64,000 nt of DNA, from assembly GCF_000429785.1 (NCBI RefSeq), contig NZ_AUCN01000020.1:1-64000 (forward strand), written 5' to 3'. The notes beneath the pieces are model-generated. The model saw nothing but the letters and a program-made list of their open reading frames with translations, was not told where the DNA came from and made no database searches. Origin of the DNA: Chitinibacter tainanensis DSM 15459 (GTDB taxonomy: Bacteria; Pseudomonadota; Gammaproteobacteria; Burkholderiales; Chitinibacteraceae). Positions 24,148 through 34,287 of this stretch are shown in pieces (within the stretch, counting starts at the first letter, position 1; every line of letters begins with the position of its first letter). The translations under genes and the position numbers were made by a program.

Positions 24148-27100
24148 CTAAGCCAATTTCACTTTCGTAAATACGGCCTTCGCCGGCTCAAATGGTTTAG
24201 TAGCGCTCGAAATTAGGCGAGATTCCAGCTGCCCAATTCGCAGACTGCGCTCTTCGGCAGTTTGCTCAATGCCGACAAGGTAAGCAGCCCCTACCTGTAC
24301 GGTCATAGGCACTTCAATGACCCGACCGAAATGGTCTTGGAGCAAGAAGGCCTGGCGACTTGCAGAGTAACTCAAGGTCAAGCCTTCACCGTCCGGATTG
24401 CTGAGTTTGAGAAGGTCGTGCGTGTGGGCCGGCTCAACCGTAATTCGCACCCACATGCTATGCCCAAACACAGGGCCAAAATGCCGGCCATACTCCAGCT
24501 GCGACAAGTCGCTCAGGAAAACGCCGTTTGCGTATCGTCCCTTGCGGTAAGAAATACCTTTGTTCGCACTCGGCAGTTCACCCTCTCTGGCGGATTTCAG
24601 GTTGCCATCGAAGCGCCAGCCGTCTTTGTGACCCTCCCACATCGTCGGGTATGGCGCTGCAATTTGCAGCTTGGCCATCAAGTCATCCATCGAACCGGTT
24701 GGTTGCCAGTTACGTGATGCCTCTCGCTCACCCCAGGCAAATGAAGCCTGAGACCATGAGGTGTAATCCTGCCGGATTGCCTCAAAGTTGAAGTCAACGA
24801 TGTTATAGCCGCGCTTCGTGTCCGGCATCACCATCTGGTAGATGTATTCGGCATAAGCGCGTCCTGCCTCCATGCGAGGCAAGCCATCAGATGATTCGAT
24901 CTTCATCCCTTCCAAGAACCCGTTCCAGCCTTGCTGAGCCTCCTTCTGAACCGCAATCATGTTGACGTTAGAAGGCACGGCCACCGAAGTCGTAAAGAAC
25001 GAGGCCTCTTTGGAATAAATGCCAGGCGCCCGAATTGCCTTGATGAAGAAGGTCAGATCGCCCTCTGCGCCCGCGGGTGTCGAATACGCCGTTGAAAGCG
25101 TAGTCGTGAGCGTCTTACCGGTATCCCAATCCATACCTTGCCTGATCTCATAGCCGGCAATGTCTTTCTCAGGGTTCGGCTCCCAGCTGAACTCCACACG
25201 GCGGCTTGATTGAACCGCGTTAAACCGGCGAACGGGTGCGGGTGCAGCGAGGTCGATTCGGATAGTGGCCACTTCACTAGAAAGCCGCTCGCCATCGTCG
25301 ATAGCTCGAATATGGAAGAAGTACCGGCCTTCTTCTGTCAGCTTGTGCGCGTATGAGGTTGAAGCAATACGCTCGACCACAACTGAGCCAGAATCCCAAG
25401 ACGGACCCTGCCGGATTTGATAGCCAATCACATCAACTTCATTGTTTGGCGACCATTCAAGCAGCACATCATTCATGCGCGTGCTGTACCGGAAATTCTG
25501 CACCTTCTTCGGCGGCGCCAGTTTGCCAAGCACCTTGTACGCCATTCGCGGCGCAGTCTCTTCTGCCAGGCTGATACCCACCACATCCCGGGCGATGACC
25601 ATAACCTCGATCTGATCATCTTGCTTGGCTTCAAAGCTAGCTCGCTTGGCAGCTGCAGCATCAACAACGCGCCATTGACCGCCGTTTGACCGCACCTTGA
25701 CCGTGGACGACCGGTAGAACTCCGATGCGTTATCAAACATCACGATTACGCGCGATTTCACCGCCCCGCCCTCGATAAACAACTCTTCATCGATGGCAGT
25801 AATCACCGAATGCTTGATTGAAGTCTGCAAGTCAGAGTAGTTCGGTGTCGGCATAACCACGCCGTCGGCACGATAGACTGACTCGTTGTACTCGATTGCC
25901 TCAATCGTCCGATGCCAATCTTCATTGCCGGTGATTGCCGTTACGCGGAATGGCTTTTTGACCTTATCGATAGGGCCAAACATCCAGTGTTGGTATTGGT
26001 TTGGTGCGGCTGGCAGCGGCGCATTCAAGCGCAGAACATCAATCTCACCGTTCGCTGGCGTGACAATCCGCTCTTCAAGAACGTCCGTATCGAAAGCCGT
26101 AAAGCCCAAGCCTGGTCGAATACCCTCATTCCGGTCGAGCACGATGACTGTGGTGCCTGTTGCACCCGCACCTTGACTCATCACCTCGTAATCAACGCCG
26201 CCAATCAGCACTCGTTTTACTTTGGTCGTTGGCGTCCAGCCCGACGAGTCCGCCACCGTGATGCTGTTGCCCACCACTGACAAAATTGGGCCTGTTGCAC
26301 GCTGCAGCACGTCATACTTCACCAAGACGCAATGTTGTTTGGTGTTGGTGATGGGTACTGGCCTGTCCAATTTCAGCGTTGTCGTAGAGCAGCCGTCATC
26401 CAGTCGGCCGGCGTAACCCCACTGCGGCATATCGTGCTGGACGAGGATAACGTCGCCCACTCGGCACCCGATTGCATCAATGGCGGCATCAAAGGTGATC
26501 GATTGGGTGATATACCGGTTGATGTTCAGCAACAGCGTGGCTTCCTTGAAGGCCTGCTCTCGGCTTGTGCATCCAATCATCTGCAGACTGGTGCTCTTCT
26601 GCATCAGACCGCGGTTTTGCGCGACCGCATCGACCACTCGAATGGTTTTCTGCTCGTACTTCTCTTTCTCGTCGAAATAGGTCAGCTCGACCTCATTCAC
26701 TCGGTCAGCCGTCGGAAGCCAATTTTGAGAGAACGACCCCCGCATAATGTTGGCCACAGAAAACATCATCACCGGTGCCGCGGCGCGCTCAATTGCCAAA
26801 CTCCAACGAGTCCCTTCACGAACAAGCTGAGCATGGCCGGAGCGCAGCGGGTACTGCAGCGCCTCCCACATATTCATGCTGGTATCGATCACCGCATTGA
26901 ATTTGAGGCTGTTTTGCTCGCAATGCTGAGCCCACTCGAAGAACTTGCGCAGGTTCAGGCGGTTGTCGTTCATGCCGCCACCGTACCGGTAGTGCGACAG
27001 CATATCGAGCACGACCCAAGCCGGATTGGCCGTGAAGGCGTAGTAGGGCTGCAGGTTAGCATCCAGACAACGCAGAATCCGGCCGTGGCAAACGTATGTC

Positions 27101-28551
27101 ACCTTTGGCAGCGAGTTGATCTGATCTGACATTTTGATGCGTAGCTCGAGCAGCGCGGTGTTGCTGTAGGCGATAGGCTCGTCAACGATTTCGTTAATGT
27201 CGGATAGCACGACCTGATCTAAGATGGTCGATTGCTTGGACTCTTCATCGGTTCTTCGCACGCGGATTTCATACTGGCCTTCCGCAAGCCCTTGCCCCAG
27301 CAATGAGCGACGAACAGGGCTTTGCACCTTGTCGGTCATCTTAAAAGCGGTGCCGTAAATCGGATGGTCGCGCTCTTCCGCAACCACTTCAAAAACAGGT
27401 GGTGCATTGTGCGGATTGGCCAAAACACGAACGAGCGTCCGATTGCTTGTGCCTGAGTAATATGGCCAGCCGCCATTGTTCAGGATGAGCCCAGGGCGCA
27501 TTTCTGTCGAAATCGTCCCGTCTCGGTAGTACCACCGTTTTTCATAGCGCAAAATGGTGGCCTGATTCTGCAGATTGAACCAGTCTCCAGTCCCTTTTAG
27601 CCGCACTTGCGCCTCAATGAATACCGAGCGCTCCATCTTGGAGCCATCTTTCTCATTGATTTGAACCAGACCACTAGGCGCTAAGAAGTCGAGCCGGATG
27701 TTATCGACTTCACCTTGCGTCTCGAAGTACGACCAGTCGGTAGTTAATTTACGCTGGGCGCTAATTGGCGTGTAGGTTTTGCCGAAAAACCTGAGAGCGC
27801 CGCCATTTGGTGTGCGATCACCCTGTCGAAAGTGATATTCGTAGTCCTTGTAGGTCGTGATCGGTAGGTCGTTAATTTCCAGATCGGAAATGGCCGAGAT
27901 TGGGCCTTCGCCAACCGCAATCAGCATGTAGAGGTACTGATTGTTGGTATTGCCGTCATTATCGACCCGCACCCCAATCACATTACCGGCCATCCGGTGA
28001 GAGCCATAGCAGACAGGGAATGGCACGCCCTCGACAGAGGTGTTTTTCGGGCCATCGAGACCGTATGTTTGGCTGTCTGTCAGGCTAGATGCCATCGGGT
28101 CAAGCTTGGGCTTTGGCGCCGGAATGAGCGCGTTCACTGCCATTGAGCCCACCGCCATAATAGCTGCGCCGGCTGCGCTAATCGCCGCTGCCGAGGTGGC
28201 ACCAAAGGCTTGCGCAAGATATGGCGCTCCATAGGGCGCCACAATTGCGATAGCGATCATAGCCACCAGACGCAGAATCGACTTGCCACCACCTTTCCCG
28301 CCTTGAGGCACAGGGCAAATCACCACTGAATCGCCAGGCATCAGGTAAGTGCTGAGCTCTTGCTCTTGCGTCAATACTTGCCCGTTCACCGAGATCACGC
28401 GCTCAGACGCCCCGATGATCATTGGGAACGCCTCTGCTGCACTCAACTCCGGCAGCCAGGCCTTCTCCGACAAAATCCGCTCCGTAGGGTTGAACGGGTT
28501 GAGTATTTCTACAACCTTGATTGATTCAAATTGCGTTTGATCATCCAACAT
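24148..28551 (-). CDS. J: Tail tip attachment protein (lambda J-like)
   Basis: 1467 residues from the ATG at 28551, which overlaps the upstream gene by 11 bp; an upstream alternative at 28611 lies within that gene. N-terminal beta domain, then a hydrophobic Ala-rich segment (about residues 90-150) next to KGGGKS, a large baseplate-hub-like region, two fibronectin-type III-like repeats (PAPVRRFNAV... and PKKVQNFRYS...) and a C-terminal domain with a lectin-like look. This is the layout of J-type central tail proteins, which span the tip, contact the receptor and start DNA ejection. Confidence 0.88.
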   Translation of the reverse strand: MLDDQTQFESIKVVEILNPFNPTERILSEKAWLPELSAAEAFPMIIGASERVISVNGQVLTQEQELSTYLMPGDSVVICPVPQGGKGGGKSILRLVAMIAIAIVAPYGAPYLAQAFGATSAAAISAAGAAIMAVGSMAVNALIPAPKPKLDPMASSLTDSQTYGLDGPKNTSVEGVPFPVCYGSHRMAGNVIGVRVDNDGNTNNQYLYMLIAVGEGPISAISDLEINDLPITTYKDYEYHFRQGDRTPNGGALRFFGKTYTPISAQRKLTTDWSYFETQGEVDNIRLDFLAPSGLVQINEKDGSKMERSVFIEAQVRLKGTGDWFNLQNQATILRYEKRWYYRDGTISTEMRPGLILNNGGWPYYSGTSNRTLVRVLANPHNAPPVFEVVAEERDHPIYGTAFKMTDKVQSPVRRSLLGQGLAEGQYEIRVRRTDEESKQSTILDQVVLSDINEIVDEPIAYSNTALLELRIKMSDQINSLPKVTYVCHGRILRCLDANLQPYYAFTANPAWVVLDMLSHYRYGGGMNDNRLNLRKFFEWAQHCEQNSLKFNAVIDTSMNMWEALQYPLRSGHAQLVREGTRWSLAIERAAAPVMMFSVANIMRGSFSQNWLPTADRVNEVELTYFDEKEKYEQKTIRVVDAVAQNRGLMQKSTSLQMIGCTSREQAFKEATLLLNINRYITQSITFDAAIDAIGCRVGDVILVQHDMPQWGYAGRLDDGCSTTTLKLDRPVPITNTKQHCVLVKYDVLQRATGPILSVVGNSITVADSSGWTPTTKVKRVLIGGVDYEVMSQGAGATGTTVIVLDRNEGIRPGLGFTAFDTDVLEERIVTPANGEIDVLRLNAPLPAAPNQYQHWMFGPIDKVKKPFRVTAITGNEDWHRTIEAIEYNESVYRADGVVMPTPNYSDLQTSIKHSVITAIDEELFIEGGAVKSRVIVMFDNASEFYRSSTVKVRSNGGQWRVVDAAAAKRASFEAKQDDQIEVMVIARDVVGISLAEETAPRMAYKVLGKLAPPKKVQNFRYSTRMNDVLLEWSPNNEVDVIGYQIRQGPSWDSGSVVVERIASTSYAHKLTEEGRYFFHIRAIDDGERLSSEVATIRIDLAAPAPVRRFNAVQSSRRVEFSWEPNPEKDIAGYEIRQGMDWDTGKTLTTTLSTAYSTPAGAEGDLTFFIKAIRAPGIYSKEASFFTTSVAVPSNVNMIAVQKEAQQGWNGFLEGMKIESSDGLPRMEAGRAYAEYIYQMVMPDTKRGYNIVDFNFEAIRQDYTSWSQASFAWGEREASRNWQPTGSMDDLMAKLQIAAPYPTMWEGHKDGWRFDGNLKSAREGELPSANKGISYRKGRYANGVFLSDLSQLEYGRHFGPVFGHSMWVRITVEPAHTHDLLKLSNPDGEGLTLSYSASRQAFLLQDHFGRVIEVPMTVQVGAAYLVGIEQTAEERSLRIGQLESRLISSATKPFEPAKAVFTKVKLA

Positions 28552-28921
28552 AACGGTAATACCCCAAAACTCTTGATTTCCAGTCGTCAATTTCTTCAAT
28601 GCAGACCCCACCTGCGCCTTCCCATGTGTGAATAAACCGGTGCCGATCGATGAGCATTCCGCAGTGCATATTCCCTGGCACTCTAATCAGCACTGCCGCG
28701 CCAGGCTCCGGCTCGACCTCTCTCCAGAGCACAAGCTGGTTAGCGAACAAAGCAGAAATACGAGCGCCGTCAGTTGGGCTGATGTAGTCCGGAATGTCGT
28801 GACCCTGCCGGCGATAGAGCTCTCGCAGGAGGCCATAGCAATCGAATGTGTCGGGACCGCGCCCTTTGTACTCAAAAGGGACGCCAATTAGGTCGATGAA
28901 CTCAAGCGCCGCATCAGCCAT
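28541..28921 (-). CDS. K: Tail assembly protein with NlpC/P60 fold (lambda K-like)
   Basis: 126 residues from the ATG at 28921. Cys in DTFDCYGLLREL and His in NMHCGMLID form the NlpC/P60 catalytic pair. Phage members at this position (between L and J) act in tail tip assembly and can degrade peptidoglycan during entry. It overlaps the L-like gene and the J gene, an order conserved in lambda-like tails. Confidence 0.85.
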   Translation of the reverse strand: MADAALEFIDLIGVPFEYKGRGPDTFDCYGLLRELYRRQGHDIPDYISPTDGARISALFANQLVLWREVEPEPGAAVLIRVPGNMHCGMLIDRHRFIHTWEGAGGVCIEEIDDWKSRVLGYYRYVG

Positions 28922-29543
28922 AGCGAACCCCCGTTCCGATAATCCCAGGGCAGCCGCCGAAGTTGATTGAATTGCCATGTGCCGCGCAGCCATTTGGCCC
29001 CTGCAGGGTGTAATCGCAGCTCGGCATCGAACCGGTGTACCCGCAGTCGGCCGACTTGTAGCGCCAGCTGCAGTAGTCTTTGCGCTGTAGACGACGAGGG
29101 AAGCGCATCGTCAATGGGTTTTCGGCACCAAGGGTAAAGGTGGCCACGTAATCCTTTGAAGAGGCACCAATGATCTCGAAGAACTCCTGCTGATCAGGCG
29201 GCGAATTCAGATCTCCGGCGTTGATGATCATGACTGTGACGGGAAAGCCGACCCCGCCGCCGTAGCTCTGCATCCGACCCTGCACTGCTCGGCTCGTATC
29301 GATGATGTTGAGCGTGATCTCTGGCAGGCCATTGGCCACATGCTTTAAGCCAAGATCAAAATCGGCAGCGACATAAACATTGCCGCGGTAGGCAATATCC
29401 TCGTCGTTTGATACTAGGCGCATGGTTTCAACCAGTTGATAGGTAGTCGGATCGACAATTCCCACTTCCAGCAAGAGCAAAAAGGGGCTGGTCGATGCGA
29501 CCATCCCCTTCTCCCGAGCCGAATTTACAGTCAAGTTTTGCAT
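28914..29543 (-). CDS. L: Minor tail protein L-like, Cys-rich C-terminus
   Basis: 209 residues. The C-terminal part has Cys in RKDYCSW, SADCGYTG, PSCDYTL, GPNGCAAH and FGGCPG, matching the lambda gpL family, in which Cys residues bind an iron-sulfur cluster. It is part of the distal tail tip. The leader shows no strong ribosome site (GTGACCGAAA before ATG), and an operator ends 16 bp upstream. Confidence 0.82.
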   Translation of the reverse strand: MQNLTVNSAREKGMVASTSPFLLLLEVGIVDPTTYQLVETMRLVSNDEDIAYRGNVYVAADFDLGLKHVANGLPEITLNIIDTSRAVQGRMQSYGGGVGFPVTVMIINAGDLNSPPDQQEFFEIIGASSKDYVATFTLGAENPLTMRFPRRLQRKDYCSWRYKSADCGYTGSMPSCDYTLQGPNGCAAHGNSINFGGCPGIIGTGVRYG

Positions 29544-29558
29544 TTTCGGTCACAGAAT

Positions 29559-29576
29559 AAAGTCACAGATGACTTA
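29559..29576. promoter_or_regulatory. 18-bp operator before the L-like gene
   Basis: AAAGTCA-CAGA-TGACTTA. On the minus strand a TATAAT sequence directly precedes it, so the site would cover the transcription start if that box is used. Confidence 0.75.
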
Positions 29577-29933
29577 TTATACCTCCCGAAGTTTAGCGTC
29601 GTGGCAATTCCAGTAATGAACCCCGCCAGCACCGATGTACTGAAAGCTGATCTTGCCTTGAAATCGAACATTGATGACTTCACCGGTGGTCGGAACCGTA
29701 AACTGGAAGATGCCGCTGCCGCCTCTGACTGAGTAGTAGAAACTCTCGATCAGGGTCTTTTGCTGCTGGCTCAGAAACGTCCAGCCAATCGAGAAGGTAC
29801 GCCGGCCGCGTCGGGTTGTGCGAGCTCGCGTGAGCTCGTAGCCACCCTCCATTTCGTGCCGAATCGTGTTGTCCTCCAGTTCCTCGCTGTACTTGGATGA
29901 GTCGAGTTGGTCATTTAAAGGCAGAGAAGCCAT
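29577..29933 (-). CDS. Minor tail protein (lambda M-like)
   Basis: 118 residues with AAGGAGGTAAAT before the ATG. The RRGRRTFSIGWTFLSQQQKTLIESFYYSVRGG block and FQFTVPTTGEVINVRF strands resemble distal tail M-type proteins. It lies between the tape measure and L genes, as in lambda. The sequence alone does not prove the family. Confidence 0.7.
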   Translation of the reverse strand: MASLPLNDQLDSSKYSEELEDNTIRHEMEGGYELTRARTTRRGRRTFSIGWTFLSQQQKTLIESFYYSVRGGSGIFQFTVPTTGEVINVRFQGKISFQYIGAGGVHYWNCHDAKLREV

Positions 29934-29945
29934 ATTTACCTCCTT

Positions 29946-32900
29946 TTATGAGCTCATTGCCGATTTCAACCCGTCGCGGAATGCGCCAGGCTTAGATGCC
30001 TCAGTCAGCACCACATCCATCACATAGCTTCTGCCGTCGAAGCGCATATTGCCCTTCTCGGCATTCATGCTGTTGGTGGTCTGGTTAATGACGTTCACCG
30101 TGACCTGTGGCGCCTGAGAGCCTGCATTTCCATTCACACGAACACCCAGCCGGCCATTCCCGTCGCGCGACAGCGGCATGATGGCTTCCGGACCAGCCTC
30201 GCCCATCAAGCCCATGTTGAAGTAAGTTGGAGTGTTGACCAGTGCATTGGTGAACGCTCCACCTTTGGCGAACTGCTTGATTGGCTGGCCACCGATGAAG
30301 GCGTTACCCTTGGCGCTGGCAAGGAAGCCGCCGAATAGGTTGCCCAATCCCTGAACCGCCCAATCGGTAAAGCCTGACAGCGCCTTCCGCATGGCGATTT
30401 TGGCAATGTCCGACAGGATAGACTCGGTGAGCTTTCCGAACTCGAACTTGCCGGCCTTGGCCATGTCGATGAATGAATCGATTGTTCGATCAGTCCAGTC
30501 GATCACCCCTTTCTTCATCGCATCGGTGGTGTCCTCCCAATCTCGGCGGATTTTGGCAAATGGATTGCCTGCCTCTTCGGCCATCTGCTTGATTTGGTCA
30601 CTGATCGTATTGACCGCCTCGCGCATCTGATCTGCCTGCTCTTGGCTCAGACCAGGTATTTTTAGCCGGATGCTCAGTGCTTCTTGCCATGATTCCAGTT
30701 CGCGCTGCAGACGTTGCCGTTGCCGCTCAGAATCGGTCATCAGACCGTCGGCATTGCCATTGATCTGATTGCGCGCACGCTCCATAAACTCGCCAAAATC
30801 AGCCTTGGCTGCAGATTCCTCTGCTTGCTTGGCAAACTTGTCGAAGTCGGCCTGAGCGCTGCCCAGATCAATCTTCTTGAGCTCCGCAATTGCCTCTTCC
30901 AGCTTGGTAGAGCGCAGTTTGATCTTGCCGGTCGCTTCCGTTGTTCGCTCGTCAATTTGCCGCGCCTCAAGACCGTATTGATTGCCAAGATCTCGAATGC
31001 GCTCAATGGCGCGCTCTTGCATCTTGCCAAACTCGGTACCCGCTTTGATCTCTGCCAATTTGGCGATCTGAGCCTCGGTGAGCTTGGCGTCCTTCTCGTC
31101 CTTCTGGAAATAGCGAGTGGTGTCATTCAGCGTTTTATACCGCTGGAAATACTTGGCCTTGAGCTCATCCAGCGTCATCAGGGCGCTTTCGGCCTGCTCA
31201 TAGCTCTTGCCGGCCGCGACCGCATCAGCAGCTTCCCGAATCAGCTTTTCGCGCTCTTCCTCGAAAGCAGACTTCTCAAGTGATTTTGGTTTTGGCGGCT
31301 TTTTCGTGCCTGCTAGCGAAGTGGTTGGCTTGGAAAAGTCGATGGCGTCCGTCTTTTGAAGCGGCTTCATCTTCTCTTCGACCTGCTCGATGGCAGATTG
31401 AATCTTGGCCGTCTCTCGCGCGTTACCCTTGGCGCTTTCCAGTCGTTTGGCTAAACCGTCTCTGAGTGTGGTGTAAGCCTGCAGCTGCTCGGCATTCGAC
31501 TGCTCAATGAACTTCTGCAGCGCCTGAGCACGCTTCTTCTCGTCCCCATCGCCCTTTTGAGCGTAGAGCCGGTTGAACTCGACTTGATCTTTGCTTTTCT
31601 TGGCTTCAATGCGCGCGACTTCTTCACGAACCAGACTGAACCCCGCCTCTTGATCACGCTGCTTTTGCAGGTTTTCAGAGATGAGCTTTTCAGTACCGCG
31701 AGCGTCTTTAAGTGCTGTTTCTGCCTTGTCCCATGCTGCCTTGAGGCCATTCTGCTCTTTCTGATACTCGGCTCGCAGTTTATCGAACTCTAACTTGGCC
31801 TTCCGGTACTCTTCGGAGTCCTTCTTCATTTTCGCCATGCGAGCTTCTGCAAGAGCAAGCGATCTGTCCTGTCTTTCTTTCGTTACGAGGTAACTAGCTC
31901 TAGCAGCCTGAACGTCTTTGAACTTGTCTCCAATTTGCCCTTTTGCTTTATCCAGCTCTTCTTGCGTTGCAATGCCACCGCTAGCGACTCTCATTGCCGC
32001 ACGAGTTGCTGCAGCCGCACGATCTGCCGCGGATTCCATCATGGCCAGATAGGTGACTACCCCCAGGATTGCGGTGATTGCCAACCCTGCAGGTCCGCCG
32101 AGCGCGCCAAGCACAGCGCTAAGGCCGCGTCCAGCGATTGTGGCGGCAGTTGTGGCGGCAGCCCATGTGCGCGATACTGCGGCGGCCTGTACGACTTGGC
32201 GTTCGTGCCGTGCAATTTGTTGATTCACCTGAACAAGCCGCTGCTGCATTGGGCCAATCGCACCGGAAAAGCTGCGTCCAACACTGTCGTATTCACGGCG
32301 AAGGGTGGCGAATGAGGCTTTGGTTTCCGCTGCAGCCCGAGAAGCCGCCGCGGCCATTGCTACGTTCGCGCTCTTGGTTTGCGCTTCCAGTACATTAACC
32401 TCGGCTCGCAACGCCTTGCTTTCGCGCTGCAGCTCGGCCGCGCGCTGCTTAGTTACTGCAACCAGCTGACCATTGATAATCTCTCCTACCACACGATTAT
32501 TCGTGCCAAAGTAGACCCGAGATAGCTGCTGTTGAATATCACGAATACGCTGTTGAGCCGCAGCAACTTCAATCCCACGTTTCACTTCGGCTTCTTTGAT
32601 CGCCATAGCGATACGCTGCTGCGAGGCCGTTTGCTCAGCCTGCATCCGTGCCATTATTGAGGCGCGAGCTGACTCAAGTTCTGCCTTCTGCGCTGCAATG
32701 CCGGCTTCCAGTACCTGCTTCTGATTCGCCAAAGCAGCCGCTTGTTGCTGGAATTGCTCGCCAGCCACGCTATTCAGGCGCATCCGTCCTAGACGCTGTG
32801 TGGCATCGTAGAGGCCTAAAATGGAACCTCTCGTCGCAGCCGCTCGTTCGCCGAGCGAACGCATTGCGTCGCCAACTGCGCTCGACACCTTCCAGAGCAC

Positions 32901-33914
32901 AAACGCACCCGCAGCCAGCTTGATCGCCGGCGCCAGCGTAGCCATTACTTCCGCGAGCTTGACCGCTGCGTTCGTTACATCTGCCAGTGATTGACCGACC
33001 TCTCGGCCAAATTGCCGAGTGTCGCCATTAGCCAAGCCCTCGATCAGCTTATCGATTGCGTTCTTGGCCGCATCGGCGAATGCACCGTCGCCCACTTCGG
33101 TCTTGAAGAGCATCCACTCGGTTTTCAAGCGCTCGAGCTGGCCAGGCAGCGTGTCCATCATTTTTGCCGCTGCACCGCCGTTCATGTACTCCAACACGGC
33201 GATCATGCGGCGCAAGGCGTCATTAGCTTCAACGGTACCGGTTGAGATCTTCTTGGTCAGTTCGGCCATAGACATACCGGTACCCACCGCCATTGCCTGA
33301 ATGGCGTTTGGCACAGCTTCACCGAGCTGCTGACGCAGTTCTTCCATCGAGACCACGCCCTTACCGGCCATCTGCTGAATCGCAATGGAGGCGCGCTTGA
33401 GCTGCTCGCTGCTGCCACCAAATTTCGCTACCGAGTCGATCAGTGCTTGCAGAGAGCCATCTGCAGGGTCGAGACCGGCCGATTTCAGCTTCACGAATGA
33501 GTCTGAGATCGCCTTGATCTCGAAAGGCGCGCTCTTCGACATATTGATGACGAAGGTGCGGTTACTGATCGCCTCTTGGCGGCGCGCGAGTTCCTCGGTC
33601 TGCTTCGACAGACCTTCCATCAGCATCGTCATCCGTTCCATTTCGCCGGATGCCTGCAGGAATGAGGCCGGCAGCGCGAACAGGATATTGCTCAGCGTAT
33701 CGAAGGCATGGCCGAGCAAGCCGAGGGTCACTACCCCGTTATGGAACGTCCGGAAAAGCGAGCTCGATGAGGTTTCTGCACGCTGGGAGGCTCGGTCGAG
33801 CTGCTCCAGGCGAGAACGTAGCTCACCGACCCGCTGACCCGCTTTGGCCGCGCTGGCGGAAAACTTATCGCCATCGAGCTCAAGCGTGATCGAGATCTTG
33901 CCTGCACTATTCAT
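29946..33914 (-). CDS. Tail tape measure protein
   Basis: 1322 residues. The conserved tape-measure domain lies near the N-terminus (SKSAPFEIKAISDSFVKLKSAG, then MEELRQQLGEAVPNAIQAMA). Hydrophobic segments at about 590-640 (ALGGPAGLAITAILGVVTYLAMM) would insert in the host membrane. A long Lys/Glu/Gln-rich coiled-coil region follows, then a C-terminal phage-typical segment (FGKLTESILSDIAKIAMRKALSG and GEAGPEAIMPLSRDGNGRLGVRV). Using the usual 0.15 nm per residue, a tail near 200 nm is expected. The start codon abuts an operator that also supplies its ribosome site. Confidence 0.95.
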   Translation of the reverse strand: MNSAGKISITLELDGDKFSASAAKAGQRVGELRSRLEQLDRASQRAETSSSSLFRTFHNGVVTLGLLGHAFDTLSNILFALPASFLQASGEMERMTMLMEGLSKQTEELARRQEAISNRTFVINMSKSAPFEIKAISDSFVKLKSAGLDPADGSLQALIDSVAKFGGSSEQLKRASIAIQQMAGKGVVSMEELRQQLGEAVPNAIQAMAVGTGMSMAELTKKISTGTVEANDALRRMIAVLEYMNGGAAAKMMDTLPGQLERLKTEWMLFKTEVGDGAFADAAKNAIDKLIEGLANGDTRQFGREVGQSLADVTNAAVKLAEVMATLAPAIKLAAGAFVLWKVSSAVGDAMRSLGERAAATRGSILGLYDATQRLGRMRLNSVAGEQFQQQAAALANQKQVLEAGIAAQKAELESARASIMARMQAEQTASQQRIAMAIKEAEVKRGIEVAAAQQRIRDIQQQLSRVYFGTNNRVVGEIINGQLVAVTKQRAAELQRESKALRAEVNVLEAQTKSANVAMAAAASRAAAETKASFATLRREYDSVGRSFSGAIGPMQQRLVQVNQQIARHERQVVQAAAVSRTWAAATTAATIAGRGLSAVLGALGGPAGLAITAILGVVTYLAMMESAADRAAAATRAAMRVASGGIATQEELDKAKGQIGDKFKDVQAARASYLVTKERQDRSLALAEARMAKMKKDSEEYRKAKLEFDKLRAEYQKEQNGLKAAWDKAETALKDARGTEKLISENLQKQRDQEAGFSLVREEVARIEAKKSKDQVEFNRLYAQKGDGDEKKRAQALQKFIEQSNAEQLQAYTTLRDGLAKRLESAKGNARETAKIQSAIEQVEEKMKPLQKTDAIDFSKPTTSLAGTKKPPKPKSLEKSAFEEEREKLIREAADAVAAGKSYEQAESALMTLDELKAKYFQRYKTLNDTTRYFQKDEKDAKLTEAQIAKLAEIKAGTEFGKMQERAIERIRDLGNQYGLEARQIDERTTEATGKIKLRSTKLEEAIAELKKIDLGSAQADFDKFAKQAEESAAKADFGEFMERARNQINGNADGLMTDSERQRQRLQRELESWQEALSIRLKIPGLSQEQADQMREAVNTISDQIKQMAEEAGNPFAKIRRDWEDTTDAMKKGVIDWTDRTIDSFIDMAKAGKFEFGKLTESILSDIAKIAMRKALSGFTDWAVQGLGNLFGGFLASAKGNAFIGGQPIKQFAKGGAFTNALVNTPTYFNMGLMGEAGPEAIMPLSRDGNGRLGVRVNGNAGSQAPQVTVNVINQTTNSMNAEKGNMRFDGRSYVMDVVLTEASKPGAFRDGLKSAMSS

Positions 33915-33931
33915 ATTTCACCTGTGACTTA
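33914..33931. promoter_or_regulatory. 18-bp operator that contains the tape measure ribosome site
   Basis: TATTTCA-CCTG-TGACTTA. On the minus strand its centre reads CACAGGTGA, so AGGTGA sits 4 bp before the ATG at 33914. Protein bound here would cover the start region. Confidence 0.7.
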
Positions 33932-34255
33932 ATTACCAAATTTCATCGACATGGTTTGTTCTTTGAGCCAGTTCAGTCCTTCTTCGTCCCGAGCCGCATT
34001 GAGCGACTGGTTTTGCCGGTGCTCTTCACTTTCAACGTGCGTCACCCCTACTTCTTTCTTGAGCCCTTCTCGCAATTCGGTGATGTATTCGCCGCCAGCA
34101 CCGAAGCTGCCTGCCATGACCACATCCACGCGGCGCAAATCTTCCCAAGCAGAAACTCGATTGATTTGCCGGCACAGAAACCAAAATGCCCTCGCTGGGA
34201 GCTCTAAGACTTCCCGCAAGGGCATCTGATAAAAGCGCATGACCTGGGCCACCAT
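33929..34255 (-). CDS. T portion of the G-T tail assembly chaperone (frameshift product)
   Basis: This frame is most likely translated only as the C-terminal extension of the G protein after a -1 shift at 34291-34297. From the shift point it runs LIEPFKQLDLGF then MVAQVMRFYQMPLREV without a stop. It has no ribosome site of its own at 34255. In lambda the GT fusion coats the tape measure during tail assembly. It directly precedes the tape measure gene, as expected. Confidence 0.85.
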   Translation of the reverse strand: MVAQVMRFYQMPLREVLELPARAFWFLCRQINRVSAWEDLRRVDVVMAGSFGAGGEYITELREGLKKEVGVTHVESEEHRQNQSLNAARDEEGLNWLKEQTMSMKFGN

Positions 34256-34287
34256 GAAACCAAGGTCTAATTGCTTGAAGGGCTCAA

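Noticed and set aside
26332-27129. 265-codon frame antisense to the J gene
   Set aside because: J is continuous and recognised; the antisense frame has no leader or domain.
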